Under the pieces are notes generated by a model that worked only from the letters and a program-made list of their open reading frames with translations, did not search any database and was not told where the DNA came from. 60,000 bases of DNA, taken from the NCBI RefSeq assembly GCF_008831285.2, contig NC_045145.1:21700802-21760801 (forward strand). The letters run 5' to 3'. Of the stretch, positions 49,201-60,000 are shown one piece after another. A program made the position numbers and the translations under genes. This DNA is from Nymphaea colorata. Its lineage: Eukaryota > Streptophyta > Magnoliopsida > Nymphaeales > Nymphaeaceae. Each line of letters begins with the position of its first letter. The first letter of the stretch is position 1.

Positions 49201-50452
49201 TAAAAATGTGTACACATGCTTGAAGAGTATCCACTAAATCTCCACTATCAAGCTGCAGTAATGTGCTTTCTGATTGCTTTGTACAGGTTTTGGTTTTTCC
49301 TTTACTTTTACGTATCTATGGTGACCTTGACATTATTGGCTTCCTTTTTCCATGTTATAGGTGCTATCCTATATTCGTGGTCCCTTTATCTTTGTATTTA
49401 ACTTTCATCCTGAATGCACCTATGAAAACTATCATATTGGAGCAGAAGAAGCTGGAGAGTATCAGGTCAGCTTTATTTTATCTTTATTTCTGTAGTTAAC
49501 CAAGAAATCCTCTTACCGATTTGTATGCAATGCAGCACTCACTGGATCCTGTTAAGAATTCTGTTATCAGAACTTTGTTTATTCTAGTTCTTTTGTTCTT
49601 TATATGCTGTTTTCGTGATTAGGGTATGGTTAAAAAGGACAGCACTATATAGAATTCACCATTTTGGTGATGCAGTTTCCTATTAAACATGGTACACAAC
49701 GGATGACTGAATATGTTTCCATTTCAAGTGGGAAGCACTGTTTTCATCTCTTCTATCTTTGAATCATCTTTCTTGTTAGCAACTGGTTAAAATTTATGTT
49801 TCCATTTCTGTAGCCATTTACAGATGCTCATGCTACCACATATCAGTTTATCTTTTGCAATGTATAGAAAACATACTCACAGTGCAACCTTATGTTGGAT
49901 TATGATTGTTCTAAGACAGTAACGTTTTCCTTGTCATAGAACTATTGGATCCTGGGTGATCTTTGTGTAAATTGTCCTTTCAATCTAAATTAACTGCATG
50001 TTTCATCTTTGATGTTAACATTGTCCATGTTAAAATGGATATTGTTACTCATACGCAATACTTTCTGCTCTTCTGAGTTCTCTCTGCTATTGCAGGTAGT
50101 CTTGAACACTGATGAACTCTCTTATGGTGGGTTAGGGCGTCTTAGTTTTAACCAGTACATTCAGCGAACTAATAATAGGAGGTAGATCATCATTTAAGTT
50201 GCTTGCTGCGTGCCCCTTTTTCTTTAACCTTTTCCTGAATGAGCTGATAAAACAAATAAAAACTTCAGGGTGGATGGTCTCAGACACAGTTTAGAAGTGG
50301 TCCTGCCAAATAGAAGTGCGCAGGTGTGGCTTATTTTCCAATGACTGAAATTAAGTAGTTTGCCTTTGTAGTTGCTGATGTTTCTGGTAAGATTGATCCA
50401 AGGTTCCGTTTCGATGCAGGTGTACAAATTGTCTAGAATTTTGCGTGCATGA
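32799..50452 (+). CDS. Plastid branching-enzyme-like GH13 protein (BE1/EMB2729, SBE III group), catalytically substituted
   Basis: Twenty-one exons join in frame to 910 residues: 32799-33121, 33623-33694, 35242-35306, 36457-37134, 38099-38271, 38342-38431, 40957-41032, 41981-42088, 42290-42380, 42520-42621, 43416-43518, 43941-44078, 45995-46066, 46364-46459, 48211-48288, 48367-48474, 48622-48702, 49361-49465, 50096-50181, 50269-50323, 50420-50452. All are GT-AG. The Ser/Arg-rich N-terminus (about 1-60) looks like a plastid transit peptide. A CBM48-like region follows (about 130-230), then the GH13 barrel (from about 410) and a beta-rich C-terminus. Region I DIVHSY keeps Asp501 and His504. Region II reads [12 protein letters not shown] with His572 where branching enzymes have the nucleophile Asp. 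Region III keeps Glu626 (TIAED). Region IV reads ENHNQS with Asn696 for Asp. Normal 1,4-alpha-glucan branching is therefore unlikely. From memory, Arabidopsis BE1 shares these changes and is needed for embryo development. The open frame extends from a TTG at 32790, but the first ATG is 32799. Confidence 0.95.
33695..35241 (+). other. Intron 2 of the branching-enzyme-like gene
   Basis: Contains an AT run (34370-34413) joined to a CA run (34415-34432) and another AC run (34974-34996). Around these, TATAGGACCTATATCACA (about 34275-34295) and the complement of the GTGACATACAATAGGACTATAG stretch (about 34667-34688) are loosely inverted. GGTATGGGTATGAC and ACTGGTACTGGTATG lie inside, suggesting a degenerate fold-back element of about 415 bp. 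Confidence 0.5.
35307..36456 (+). other. Intron 3 of the branching-enzyme-like gene
   Basis: Plain AT-rich intron between the short exon 3 and the large exon 4. The last 110 bases before the acceptor are open in the exon 4 frame, so automated callers may extend exon 4 upstream to 36345. The GCAG acceptor at 36456 is required to keep the APGARYCAI frame. Confidence 0.8.
38432..40956 (+). other. Intron 6 of the branching-enzyme-like gene
   Basis: A 2.5-kb intron. It holds a G-rich patch (about 39205-39235) and two diverged blocks rich in CACCTAGG / GCCTAGGC-type strings (39655-39715 and 39885-39935) that look like arms of an old repeat around a CTT-rich tract. A pair of similar segments, CAAGATGCAGTAATGTCCCC and CAAGGTGCAATAATGTCCCC (about 39390 and 39467), shows a local duplication of about 80 bp. 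No coding is seen. Confidence 0.55.
43119..43199. repeat. (TA)40 microsatellite in intron 10 of the branching-enzyme-like gene
   Basis: An uninterrupted TA run of about 80 bases between exons 10 and 11. It is the longest simple repeat in the window, produces false Tyr-Ile frames on both strands, and is likely to vary in length between individuals. Confidence 0.97.
44281..44410. repeat. 65-bp tandem duplication in intron 12
   Basis: GGCTGCTGATGAGGGAAAGC begins at 44281 and again at 44346. The rest of the unit (CTTTACAAATCTAGTTCTTT and so on to ATCTTATGGG) is nearly identical, so the duplication is recent. The rest of intron 12 (44079-45994) is AT-rich, with an AC run at 45553-45574 and no gene. 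Confidence 0.93.
46460..48210 (+). other. Intron 14 of the branching-enzyme-like gene
   Basis: This 1.75-kb intron separates RASSLYN from MIKLLTLS, which are adjacent in the family. An open stretch of 83 codons (46965-47216), preceded by a TTCTTACAG-like acceptor, is not part of the branching-enzyme fold. Including it would end the protein early. It is either chance or a cryptic exon. Confidence 0.6.
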
Positions 50453-53400
50453 TGAACTGCTCGACAACCAAAACAAATATGGCGTTTTTTCCTCTTAACC
50501 TCACTGAGGAAAAACTAAGAGGAATGCCCCTGCGAATACGAATGCACCACATTTTATCAATGCATCAATAGCTGAAGTGCAAATGAAAGAAATTGTGGGT
50601 TTTTTCAATCGCAACCTGAATTTGCTCAAAAAGGTAATCTTTCTATGATGTTACTATATTCTGGTAGGATTAAAATTGGGTATGCTTTCTCTTTCTATCA
50701 ACATGAACCCCAGTAGAATAAGCAGTTACCCAATTAGCTTTCCATATTAAGTTTATCGTGTGTTGGACCCACGCATTAATAGCGTCTCTTGTACCCAAGA
50801 GATGCTAGGCCTGCACCTAGGTTATGATTCTGTTGGATCATTCATAAGAGAGGTCACATCCTGGTCTATTAAAACAAATATGAGCTAGACCCATAAAACA
50901 GTTTCATTTTATTCTAAAATCTAGGGCTTTCCAGTTGGAACTCTGGTCAAAGATTTGGTATTGAATTTTATCTAGCACTTTCTAATCAATTCTCATAAGT
51001 TTGATCCGATTATTTAATTGGATCCTTTTTGTCAAATTTAGATCTTACTAAATTAGTCTTGGTTTGAATCAGGTTATCTCTCACCTGTTGGCACATCTAC
51101 TTGCAGCTTAGAAAATGTATCCCTGATTGCCATTGCAGTATCTAGAGATTTTGCTCATATCTTACTGTAGCCAAGAATTAGTAATACTGAACCTACATCT
51201 ATTTTTAAATAGTAATAATACTAACTGCTTAAAATCTGATTAGGCAATGCAATTAGTTGAGTTCTTCAATACTTGCTGTACTGCAACTGCAATCACCCTA
51301 GCAAATGTTCCTTTCTTCTTTTTTTTGAATTGTTGAACTTCTTTAATACTCTGAACCTGTAGAAGTGGTTTACAGGATTTATTCTGTGGAGATCGGCTTC
51401 TAGATTGCAGAAATGCAATGTCTAACTGGGATCTTCTGGTGACCGAAGAATTGACTGCTGTCAAAACATCAAATTTTGTAGGCTCACTTTTTTTTTTTCC
51501 TGAAAAAAATGCAAAGACAGTTATGGGTTTCCAATCATGTTGAACATGTTCAAAAACATCCTGTACGTGAAGTCCGGACCATTTTGTGTGTAAAGGCGGT
51601 CTTCCTCTGCGAAGATGGCACTCTCTGATGGTCGTATGCTGACATGAGCATGGGATGTCCCAATCTTGGCTCTAGACAAGCGAGGGTTGAATCATGATGT
51701 ATAGCTGGTTTATAAAATGGAATGCTTCCTTTTTTTAAAGATGTGCAATGGTGCACCCTGGGCATTTGAGTTATTCGTCTCCTTCACAGCTTAAAGCTTT
51801 AGTCAGATGGATAAAGCTCTTGTTGGCAGCACTTTTCTGTCCTGGAAGTAATAAAACGTGAACTGTAGACCAACTCCACCAAGAGGGAGCAAAATTGCTT
51901 GCACAGAGAAAGCATCTATTGGAAAAAAAGAAGGCATAATGTTGTATCTAAGCGAAGGTCACAAATATAAAGTTTTTTGACACCTTTTACAGGGTTATCA
52001 TCATTCTGATCTTCAAGATGTTCTCTCCTCCCTTCGCTTAATTTTTTCTGTTCATCTGTCTATTTCATTTGCTCCTTTGTGGGAAGTGGGAGAGCTCCCA
52101 AGTTGTCGATTCCCTACCCTAGTGAACTCCTGGAAATGTTTAATTTGTAATAAACATTGTCACTAGTCACTGATGTTTAGATCAGTTTCTTTCGTCTTGT
52201 TTTCCTACGACTTCATATTCTTTAGCTTCTCTATTCATTTTTTTCACAATAAATCTCAGGGTTCTGACCCTAGCACTTTGCGGTTGATTGTAAATAAAAG
52301 ATTATGTGGCTTATCTTCTACAGTGAATTGCTATGGAATTAAATACAGAAAATTGACCAGGGACAAATTGAATTATGTCTACTTGAAATGATATCCACAA
52401 ACTGTCATCAGAGAACTCCAAAAGGATATAACTGAAAATAGTGCCTGAAATAAATGAAAAGAGTGATTGATCAAATTCTAAGTATGTAAATATCAAATAT
52501 AATTTAAATTAACTTATTATATTCTACTGAAGGTTTGTCTACTCTGCCATGCTAATCACAAAGATAATTATAGCAACAATCAACAGTAATAATCAGAAAA
52601 ATTTTTAAATTTTGAAGGGGAAACGATTTAATTAAATGGGCATCCATTAACATGAGGTAGGTTTAGTCTAAGATGGGTATCGGCAACCATTTTGGAATCG
52701 CGTTCTGAATACTTTAGTCTAAAAGTTCCATATTGAATATAATTAGAATAAGTGAATTGAAAAAAACTTTTAGGGTTTTTTAAGTCAAGGAAAACATCAT
52801 AGCAAGCCATATAAGAGCAGGCTTTTAGAAGCAGATATTCCTAAAGTTCTCCTTTCCCTTGAAGGGCATAGTGCCTCTGGTCGGCCTGGCTGGCATGCAA
52901 CTACCGCGGTGCACTCTTCCTTTGGCGTCTAAGAGGTAGGGTATGGCACCAAGCTGAAGGTGCACTTCCCTCGCACTTAAGCCTGAACACGGCCCTTGTC
53001 CTTATAAGCGAGCAAAAGACTCATCAAACGTCAATCCCCCCTTACCTATAGGAGAATGCCTAGTTTCAATCTTCCAAGTAATTAAGATGTCATGGATAGG
53101 ATTTGTCAGGCTTTCATGCATCTGCTCAAGTAGCAGTCAGTTTGCTTTGGATGCCAGATCTGGTTAAAAGCTAATCTGGCATATGCGATGGAAATGCCAT
53201 TTTTAGCAGATTTTTGTGCTAGGTTGCCAAATTGTCAGGGAACTTTCAAGTTTTCTTTTTTTATCATTGCCAAACTAGATTTGACATTGTCATATCTTAT
53301 CCAAATCTAAACTATTTGTATTCCAAATTTAAGCTGAAACTCCATGGAATGCACAAATCAGATTAGGTGAAATGCTAAAAGTAAAACTGTCTTGTGAAGT

Positions 53401-53569
53401 CCATTGAAGTTGGATGTACATCCATCTAGAAACCTTATGAACTATATTGGCATCCACTCCCAATGCCTGATTATCCTGCGTCTACTCTGAGTCTACTCTG
53501 AGTCGAGGCTGAGAGTACAGTCCAACCTTGTTCACAGCCCTACATGCAGCAAAAGAACAGGCGTCGTGA
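50453..53569. other. 3' side of the branching-enzyme-like gene and intergenic DNA
   Basis: The 3' UTR must start at 50453. Candidate poly(A) signals AATAAA occur at 51848-51853 and near 52149, but the true end cannot be fixed. Beyond that the DNA is AT-rich, with several short open frames without domains. The two downstream genes converge: the SIN3-like gene ends at 53570 on the other strand. Confidence 0.45.
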
Positions 53570-55812
53570 CTATTGGTTGGTGCTACATTCAGAAGGCCTC
53601 CAAACAAATGGTTTGAGCTGTGGGCGGTAGTCGTTCCTGAGCAACTCGAGCTTGTAGCCGGGGGGCAAGAATTTGAGGAAACCCAACTTGAGGTTCCTAT
53701 GCTCACTAAACAAGTCTTTGAGCACAATAACCACGCCAGATATGTCAATCCTGTCAAACAATAACGAAAATGAAGGTTTGGGATCAAAATTAGGAGGATT
53801 TTTCATGTTGGGTCTCAAAAATTTATAGTTTTGTAAAAAAAAATTAGTGAAACATAGTTTTCTAACAAGTTTCTGAAAACTGGTTGTGTGTTTGGGTGCG
53901 AGATTAAAATGACATTTTTTGCAGAAAGCATGGAGAGACGAGCAGCAGTAGCAGAGTTATTGTATGACTGGTGTGGGCTAAACAACTGCCCACACAGCGC
54001 TTGACCTGTGTGGTGCCCATAACAAGCCTAGGTCGGTGTTCTGCAACCACTTATCCTACTAAGCCAAAGACCGGTTAGTGCCCCTCAACTAAAATTTTCT
54101 GGCTCTGTCATTGAAAAACTGGATTATTCACACCTTTTTAAAGTGTTGTTTTGTCAAAACTAGGCTTTTTACAAGCTTCCTTTCAACCATCTCACTCAAA
54201 CAAGCCTTAACGCTATGTTTGGAAGGGAAAGGGAATGGGGAGGGAAAGGAGAAGAAAGGAAAGGGAATGATCATCCATTCATTTTCCTTACAATCTCTTC
54301 ATTTTTGGAAGGACTGAAATTATATTAAAACTCTTTTCCTTCCCCTCCCTTTTATTTCCTTTCCCTTGCATCCAAACACAGTTATTAGCTCTTCTTTGAT
54401 TCCCCTCCATATTAATTAGTCATCCAAACACAGGAAAAGTCTTTCTTTCCATTCTTTTCCCTTTGTCCATATTAATTAGTCATCCAAACACATGAAAAGC
54501 CTTTCTTTCCATTCTTTTCCCTCCCTCTCCCTCCATCCAAACAGGGTGTAAATGCCACATTTGGCCTCTAAAATGACATTGAAGGCATCGCCCTAACGAG
54601 CCCTGAAGCTTTTGGAAGCAAGGTTCTTTACCTTCCCTTGCTGTGTTCTAAGAGTAATTCGATGAACTGTCTGTATCTTTCCATCTTGTGGTGAAGGTGA
54701 AGCGTCTCCCTCACCAGTGTCACGTACGATAAGGCTTCTTCAAGAGTTGGTCTTTGAACCCCTGCGGCAATATGAGGCTGCCTGTATCAATGCACACCAC
54801 AAAATTATTGGATGAAATGCATCTATGTTTGAAACTTCAAACGTCTTCAATGTAAAAGAAAACCCTTCTCTGTTTTTTTTTTAAGGTGACTTTTCTTAGT
54901 TAGAAACAGTCCAGCCAGATATTTGGCACTATTTAAATAACTTAGTATAGTTGACGCTATAAATAGTTGGCACAATTTTGAGATAGTTATGAGTCAACCA
55001 TTTATCAATATCAGCTATGCCAACTAATTATTCTGAAGATTGAGCCAATTAGAAATCAATATCCCAGCAATCAAACTTGTCCTAATACTTTGTACATTAC
55101 CTTTATTAACTAAATCAAAACTTCATACATGCCAATGTGTCTAAAGGTAGATTATCTGTGTGCGAAGCCAGTTATGTGCACACCAATGGAAGATTGTATA
55201 CGTGGGTGTATAATGACCAAAATACCCTTGACTAAAGTAAGAAAAAAACTTTTTAAAAAGGATAAAAATGAGTTATAAAAAAATTAAAATTTTTAAATGC
55301 ACATTTATTTATAAATTTTTTTCTAAAATACCTCAACCCCCCCCCCCCCCCCCTTTTTTTTTTCCTTCTGCACACCTAACGCCCCTACGCATGCAACTCG
55401 ATCTCATCTGCGCGCCAAGTAGAAAGGTGCTAGTTCCTTCTTATACTCGAATCAAACTCCACATAATAATAATAATAATGATGATAATAGTAATAACGGT
55501 GGTAGTGGTGCTGGTGCTAAAACCTTATCTTGTTATGATCCAAACTCCAAAGGCATCTGATTCTCTGATACAAGTTCCGTGACGGTGGTAAGTTGGAGAA
55601 CAAGAAGAGCAGAGTTGTTCGCGTGAATATCAATCATATAATACAATCTGTTATTATGTTCTACAGATCAGACTCCACTTGGGAGAGCCAGAGAGAGAGA
55701 GATATTACGAATTGGAGGATGAAGAAGAAGCGGACCGCTTGAAGGCGGAAGCGGTCATGGAGCTCTCCCCTTCCCGTGACCTCTTTCTGATCTTCCGATC
55801 ATAAGCACCCAT
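53570..55812 (-). CDS. Small SIN3-like protein with a single PAH domain
   Basis: Three minus-strand exons, 55709-55812, 54632-54781 and 53570-53750, join in frame with GT-AG sites into 144 residues. A Lys/Arg/Ser-rich N-terminus (residues 1-35) could be a nuclear localisation signal and recalls the N-terminus of plant SNL proteins. Residues 46-120 form one paired amphipathic helix: LEEALSYVTLV, HHKMERYRQFIELLLEH, then ISGVVIVLKDLFSEHRNL and GFLKFLPPGYKLEL. In SIN3 co-repressors PAH domains bind transcription factors, while other regions recruit histone deacetylase. Those regions and the second and third PAH are absent here, so it could act as a free PAH decoy or a solo adaptor; that is inference. 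The start at 55812 is the only in-frame ATG after a stop at 55867-55869. The exons are short and easily missed. Confidence 0.82.
54211..54548. mobile_element. Tourist/Harbinger-like MITE, 338 bp, in intron 2 of the SIN3-like gene
   Basis: The ends CGCTATGTTTGG and CCAAACAGGGTG are imperfect inverted repeats (9 of 12 match). TAA flanks both sides (54208-54210, 54549-54551) as the target duplication. The left arm is purine-rich (GGAAGGGAAAGGGAATGGGG) and the right arm pyrimidine-rich, so the element folds back. A 60-bp tandem duplication inside (54407-54526) carries ATTAATTAGTCATCCAAACA twice. Confidence 0.75.
55337..55363. repeat. C17 T10 homopolymer junction in intron 1 of the SIN3-like gene
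   Basis: Seventeen C followed directly by about ten T. Long C runs are rare in AT-rich plant DNA. On the minus (transcribed) strand it reads A10 G17. It is also a likely site of sequencing-length error. The intron (54782-55708) also has an AAT/ATG triplet patch at about 55462-55500. Confidence 0.9.
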
Positions 55813-55908
55813 CTTCCCTCTGCTACACCTTCGATCCACTCGACTACCCACTAACCCGCTCGATCCTCACCGTTCGTCCCCACTTCTGCCTCAAGCAAGC
55901 TGCCCGCA

Positions 55909-55924
55909 GAGAGAGAGAGAGAGA
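55909..55924. repeat. GA run in the leader of the SIN3-like gene
   Basis: A short GA microsatellite about 100 bp upstream of the ATG at 55812. On the minus strand it gives a CT-rich leader, common in plant 5' UTRs. A TATAAA-like string on the minus strand near 56161-56168 could be a distal promoter element, with weak support. Confidence 0.5.
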
Positions 55925-55929
55925 GTACT

Positions 55930-58663
55930 GAAAATAGTTAAATAGAGGAAGAAAAGCGTTCTCCAAACATTGGATTAGTCTCCAAAGTATGAGAAAACTG
56001 AGTCAGGAAGAAGGAGTACGAGTTAAAGATGGTTGATCATCTTCAAAGAAGGCCACTTAAAAGGATGAGCGAGAGAGAGATTGCTGCTTTTAACTAGTTT
56101 TTTGCTCGGATTTGTAGGCAATTTATACGTTAATTATCTTGCTCGGCGAGTTTTTCTCTGCTTTATAAGAACAGTGGGGCTACGGACTTGAATAAATAAA
56201 TAAACTGTAATTTATCGTCTGAAGAAAGGTCAAACTGACTCTTGATGGGCACCAATGATATAAGGACTAATCCAAGCACAAGGAAAAATCTAATCAACAA
56301 GTTTACTCTGGTCAAACCCAACAAAACTTATAAGTTAATACCTTTAATTTGTATAAAAAAAGATAAAATTTCAAATTTAATCTGGAAGCGAGGGCTGTCT
56401 GGCTGAAGGAAATTAAAATTAATGTTCTTCTTGAAGAACTTTCGTCTGCATTTGATGATTGAGCACAGACTATGTAAATTTTTTCTTGTTTTTTGTTGTA
56501 AAATTTTTTCTTGTTTTTTGTTGTAGAACATTCAACTATGTAATTTTTTCTTCTTGACAGATTAAACTATTCACTTCCTATTCCGATATTGACAATAGTG
56601 CTCGGAACTCATGCCCTTTGTTTTCACTTCTTAAAAGAAAGAAAGAATGAAATTATTTTTCCTTAAAGGAAGGAGGAGATCATGCACCAATTTGCAAAAC
56701 TTTTTAAAATAAATCACATTTAGTTAATTTCGCCGGTGCATCTTCAAATGCTGCAAGTACTTTAAAGTTTATCGGCAGAAATCAGGCAATTTGGATCGAA
56801 CCGGTGTCAAGTCAATTCGACTTTGTGGTGGTGATCCAAGAGTACCATGTGTTAAATTATCTGTTTAATGTTAATTTTTTTATTATTATATATATTTTCA
56901 TTAATTATCTTTTTAAATGATAATTTTTTTTATCATTTTTAACAAATTTCTAACTGATCATGATCCATCCGGATTTGGTGAATCAGCCGATTTGACAAAT
57001 CAGCAAATCGGCAACCTCGCCGACTCGGTTCAAAAACCAAATTTAAGAACACTGCTTTTTAGGTGAGCCAATCTCGTCCTTTAATCGTGAAGATCAACGG
57101 TGCAGACAATTTGGAGGAGAGCTGCCACTGCCAAAAAATGGCAATTCCATTATCTTATCAACAATGTGTGGTCAGGGATGTCAATGGATCGGGTCAGATT
57201 CCTTGTTCAGGCGGTTCACAAAACGAAAGTGACACGAGTAGTTTTTATTTCTTTACAATTATATTATGTCAAATTCATTATTAAAAAACCATATTCAATT
57301 GGTATCTTATAATTTTAGAGACGGTTTGACAACAATAATATAGTGTTAGCTATGCAATAATTCTGTCTCATAAATCATAAATTAGAGAAGATTTATAAAA
57401 CAATGTAATATAATATTCAATGAATCGGCTCCAATTTTTTGGACGGTTCATTGAACATGAACAATCTATTTAATTGTTAATCCAATTAATATATATATAT
57501 ATATATACCATGTTCAAAAATCAATTAAATAGAGAGGAAAACAAGATATCTTGTGTGTATGAATACCAATGCTAATATTTATTTATTTTTAACCGCCTCA
57601 CAATTTTTGTTATTATCTAATAGTTATTCATTTTTCTTCTTTCCAATTCATTGACCCTATAAATCAAATCAAGATCTATTTAATTGTCATAAGCTCTTTG
57701 GAAAATGAAACTTGTCTTTTATATCTCTTGGCCAATTATCAATCGAAAACAAATGATGATCCTATTCGGTTCACATGATTATCATTTATTCCGATTCTTT
57801 TGCAAAAAGATTGGATCGAAGAACAGCTTTATTAGGATTCAAATCCAACCTGTTTACATCTTTAACGGATACTGATAGGCCTATCGCGCTAGATTTTTAG
57901 ATCTGGATCTGGTAACCGGCTTTTGATGTCCGTAAAGAAAGCGAGCATCTACTTAAGGTTTGTTAGGAGGGGATCCTGATTGGATAAGGATAACGGGGCA
58001 CCTTCTTATTGGACCTTACTTTCAGGCAAGTTTGGGTTTGGGAACTGACCATCTAACCCGGATCCGAACAACGGGTACAGCAAATAACTTATTTGCATAA
58101 TTTTCATAAATACACGCCAAGTTTAAAAGAATTGCAGAACAAGCCGCACATTTTCTTAATAACCCAAAATCATGCCTAATTCTAATTGACAAACACTCTA
58201 AACTAGAAAGGGAACTAACTAATTTCGATACAACCAAGTAGCGCCAAACTCAACCTTAGTTAATTCATAGTGCGTCTTTTATTAACCATGCAAAAGTTTA
58301 TTAAATTTGTATCAGTCATCAAACCTGTAAAAAATCCATATTTGCTTTTATGTGCTTTTAACGTGGAATGATGTTATCATTGTATTATTTTCACAATGCA
58401 ACCTTTTCATGCATAAAAAAAATGAAAGAATGCCCCAAGTTTTTGGTGTTAAATATAGCTGATTATAGAGAATAGGCAAATATAAACATGTACGTATAAG
58501 CTTAAATATCCCAAAGATATCCAAGTATGCGTCCGAAAGTGTTTAGGATTTCTAAGAGCTACCAATTACACCATTTTCTCTCTCTGTTCAACTCAATTAT
58601 CTAATCTCTTTAAAATCGATGGTCTAGATGTTTCTCATCAAAAGTCAAAACTTGGTGGCTATC

Positions 58664-58755
<92 letters not shown>

Positions 58756-60000
58756 CTCTTTGAAGGTCTAATAACTATTGTTTTTCATATACCAGACTTG
58801 ATGAGGTTCATATGGGTCATTGATTTCAATGAAATCATATGGTGGTGATTAAGTTGCAAGTATAGAAGACAGGTTGTTTTTTAAAGGGTTCAAAATACCA
58901 TTTAAAGGAGGAGAAAAAGATGGAGACATATTTTTATAAATGGTAGAACAACTAGTTTATTGATTTACATGATCATATCATTGACATTTCTTCATTTTTT
59001 TTTTTTGTTATGAAGAGCTTACGGTAAATCCCTTAATTTTTGCTGCTTGACTGTTGCTGTGGCTTCGCTGTAGGACTTGCTTTTATTGGACTGAGAGTCG
59101 GTCAAAATACTAGACAACCAGATGCGGAGTGTAAAAGACAGGTAGTTTATTGCTCAGTCTGGCTCTTATGAAAGCTTTAGCAATTTACATGCTTGTGGTG
59201 TTGTGTAATCCTAAAACTTGAAAAACTTAAGTAGGTGGTTGACCAGTTACCTTGAGAAAGGTGTGCCATGCAAGGAAGCAGTCTTCCATTAACAGTTTTT
59301 TCTCTTCTTTAGCCATCTGTAAGCAATGGCCTCTGTGGATGTTGCTGCCTGTTTTCTTTCTTACTGTAATCTGTGGAAGATTTTGGTTTCTTCAGTTTTG
59401 TATGTGTCATTCGTTTCCTAATAAAGGGAGGAATCCTAACTTCTAGCAGGAAGTTTCAGATGAGAGAACCTGGACCATATAGATTGCTAAGACCGGCGCT
59501 CTTGGAGTGTTATTATTTAATCGGACTCATAATAAATGCTTTAGTTTTTGATTGCTTGGCTTTACATTTAGAATGAGATGGACACCAAGGGGAAGTTGTG
59601 AATCGAAAGAGGGACATTAGATCCCAGAACTTAGAACTTAGAATCCTGGCCTTTGATGCGGGTTGCTACTTGCTATGTATGTTACCCCTTCTCGAAGGAA
59701 CCTCTTTAACTAGAGTTGCCTATTCTTTTCTTCTCAATCTTACTTTGCCTTTCATCACTTAGCTCATACAAGATCTAAATCCCAATCTTCAAAAGATTAA
59801 AAAAGTGAGAGAGAGAGAGAGAAATTCCTTGTTGATTTCGTGGGTTAAAGAAGTCTTCTTCTGGGTGTGGAATAGAGATCAGGATGCCACCCAAGTTATC
59901 CTCCACAGTTGCCCAACAATAAGTGCACTTTACGTGGTTGTCCAGGTCTGGCAATTCCTATAGAAGCAAACGTATGATACAAGACTAAGCTCTCAGAGTG
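55930..60000. other. Intergenic, no gene seen
   Basis: AT-rich DNA with a duplicated 26-bp string (TTTTTTCTTGTTTTTTGTTG, near 56480-56525), an AT run at about 57490-57508, and the CT/AT microsatellite described separately. Also present are scattered GAATCAGCCGATT/GATTCGG-type strings near 56960-57035 that resemble the one near 8830. Open frames are short and lack recognisable domains or splice partners. Confidence 0.45.
58669..58753. repeat. (CT)16(AT)26 compound microsatellite
   Basis: A CT run (58669-58700) passes directly into an AT run (58701-58753). It is likely to be length-polymorphic. Confidence 0.95.

Noticed and set aside
1-60000. CRISPR array, bacterial operon, phage or intact LTR retrotransposon
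   Set aside because: No regularly spaced identical repeats, no bacterial-type gene packing, and no paired long terminal repeats with gag-pol coding were seen. No complete tRNA gene was seen either; tRNA-like strings are degenerate and treated as SINE-like.

Overview
The window looks like nuclear DNA of a flowering plant. It has long AT-rich intergenic tracts, canonical GT-AG introns, many TA and GA microsatellites, small fold-back elements, and genes of plant families: ABCB transporters, a plastid branching-enzyme-like protein and a SIN3-like PAH protein. I cannot name the species.

Layout. From 1 to about 25.5 kb there is a tandem array of three ABCB (MDR/P-glycoprotein, Arabidopsis ABCB15-like) transporter copies, all on the minus strand. 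Copy 1 (1986-4564) shows exons 1-4 only. Its fourth intron starts in a GA microsatellite and the rest is not found before the left edge. Copy 2 (12676-18985) is complete: seven exons that join without a frame break into 1226 residues. Copy 3 (about 21.1-25.5 kb) is a wreck. Two pieces of the last exon, relics of introns 3 and 1 and a relic of the upstream flank remain in the original order. Between them lie a SINE-like insert and a 25S rRNA fragment whose far end is inverted.

From 25.5 to 32.7 kb there is gene-poor DNA with small fold-back elements and tRNA-like (SINE-like) repeats. From 32799 to 50452 on the plus strand a 21-exon gene encodes a 910-residue plastid branching-enzyme-like protein of the Arabidopsis BE1/EMB2729 (SBE III) group. 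Two of its three catalytic carboxylates are replaced (Asp to His572, Asp to Asn696). From 53570 to 55812 on the minus strand a three-exon gene with very short exons encodes a 144-residue protein with one paired amphipathic helix (PAH) domain of the SIN3 type. One of its introns carries a 338-bp Harbinger/Tourist-like MITE. From 56 to 60 kb I see no gene.

The three gene groups are not functionally linked as far as the sequence shows. The ABCB array is a case of duplication and decay. The branching-enzyme-like gene and the solo-PAH gene are both family members that have lost canonical parts: catalytic residues in the first, all domains but one PAH in the second. I found no CRISPR array, bacterial-type operon or recognisable intact retrotransposon.
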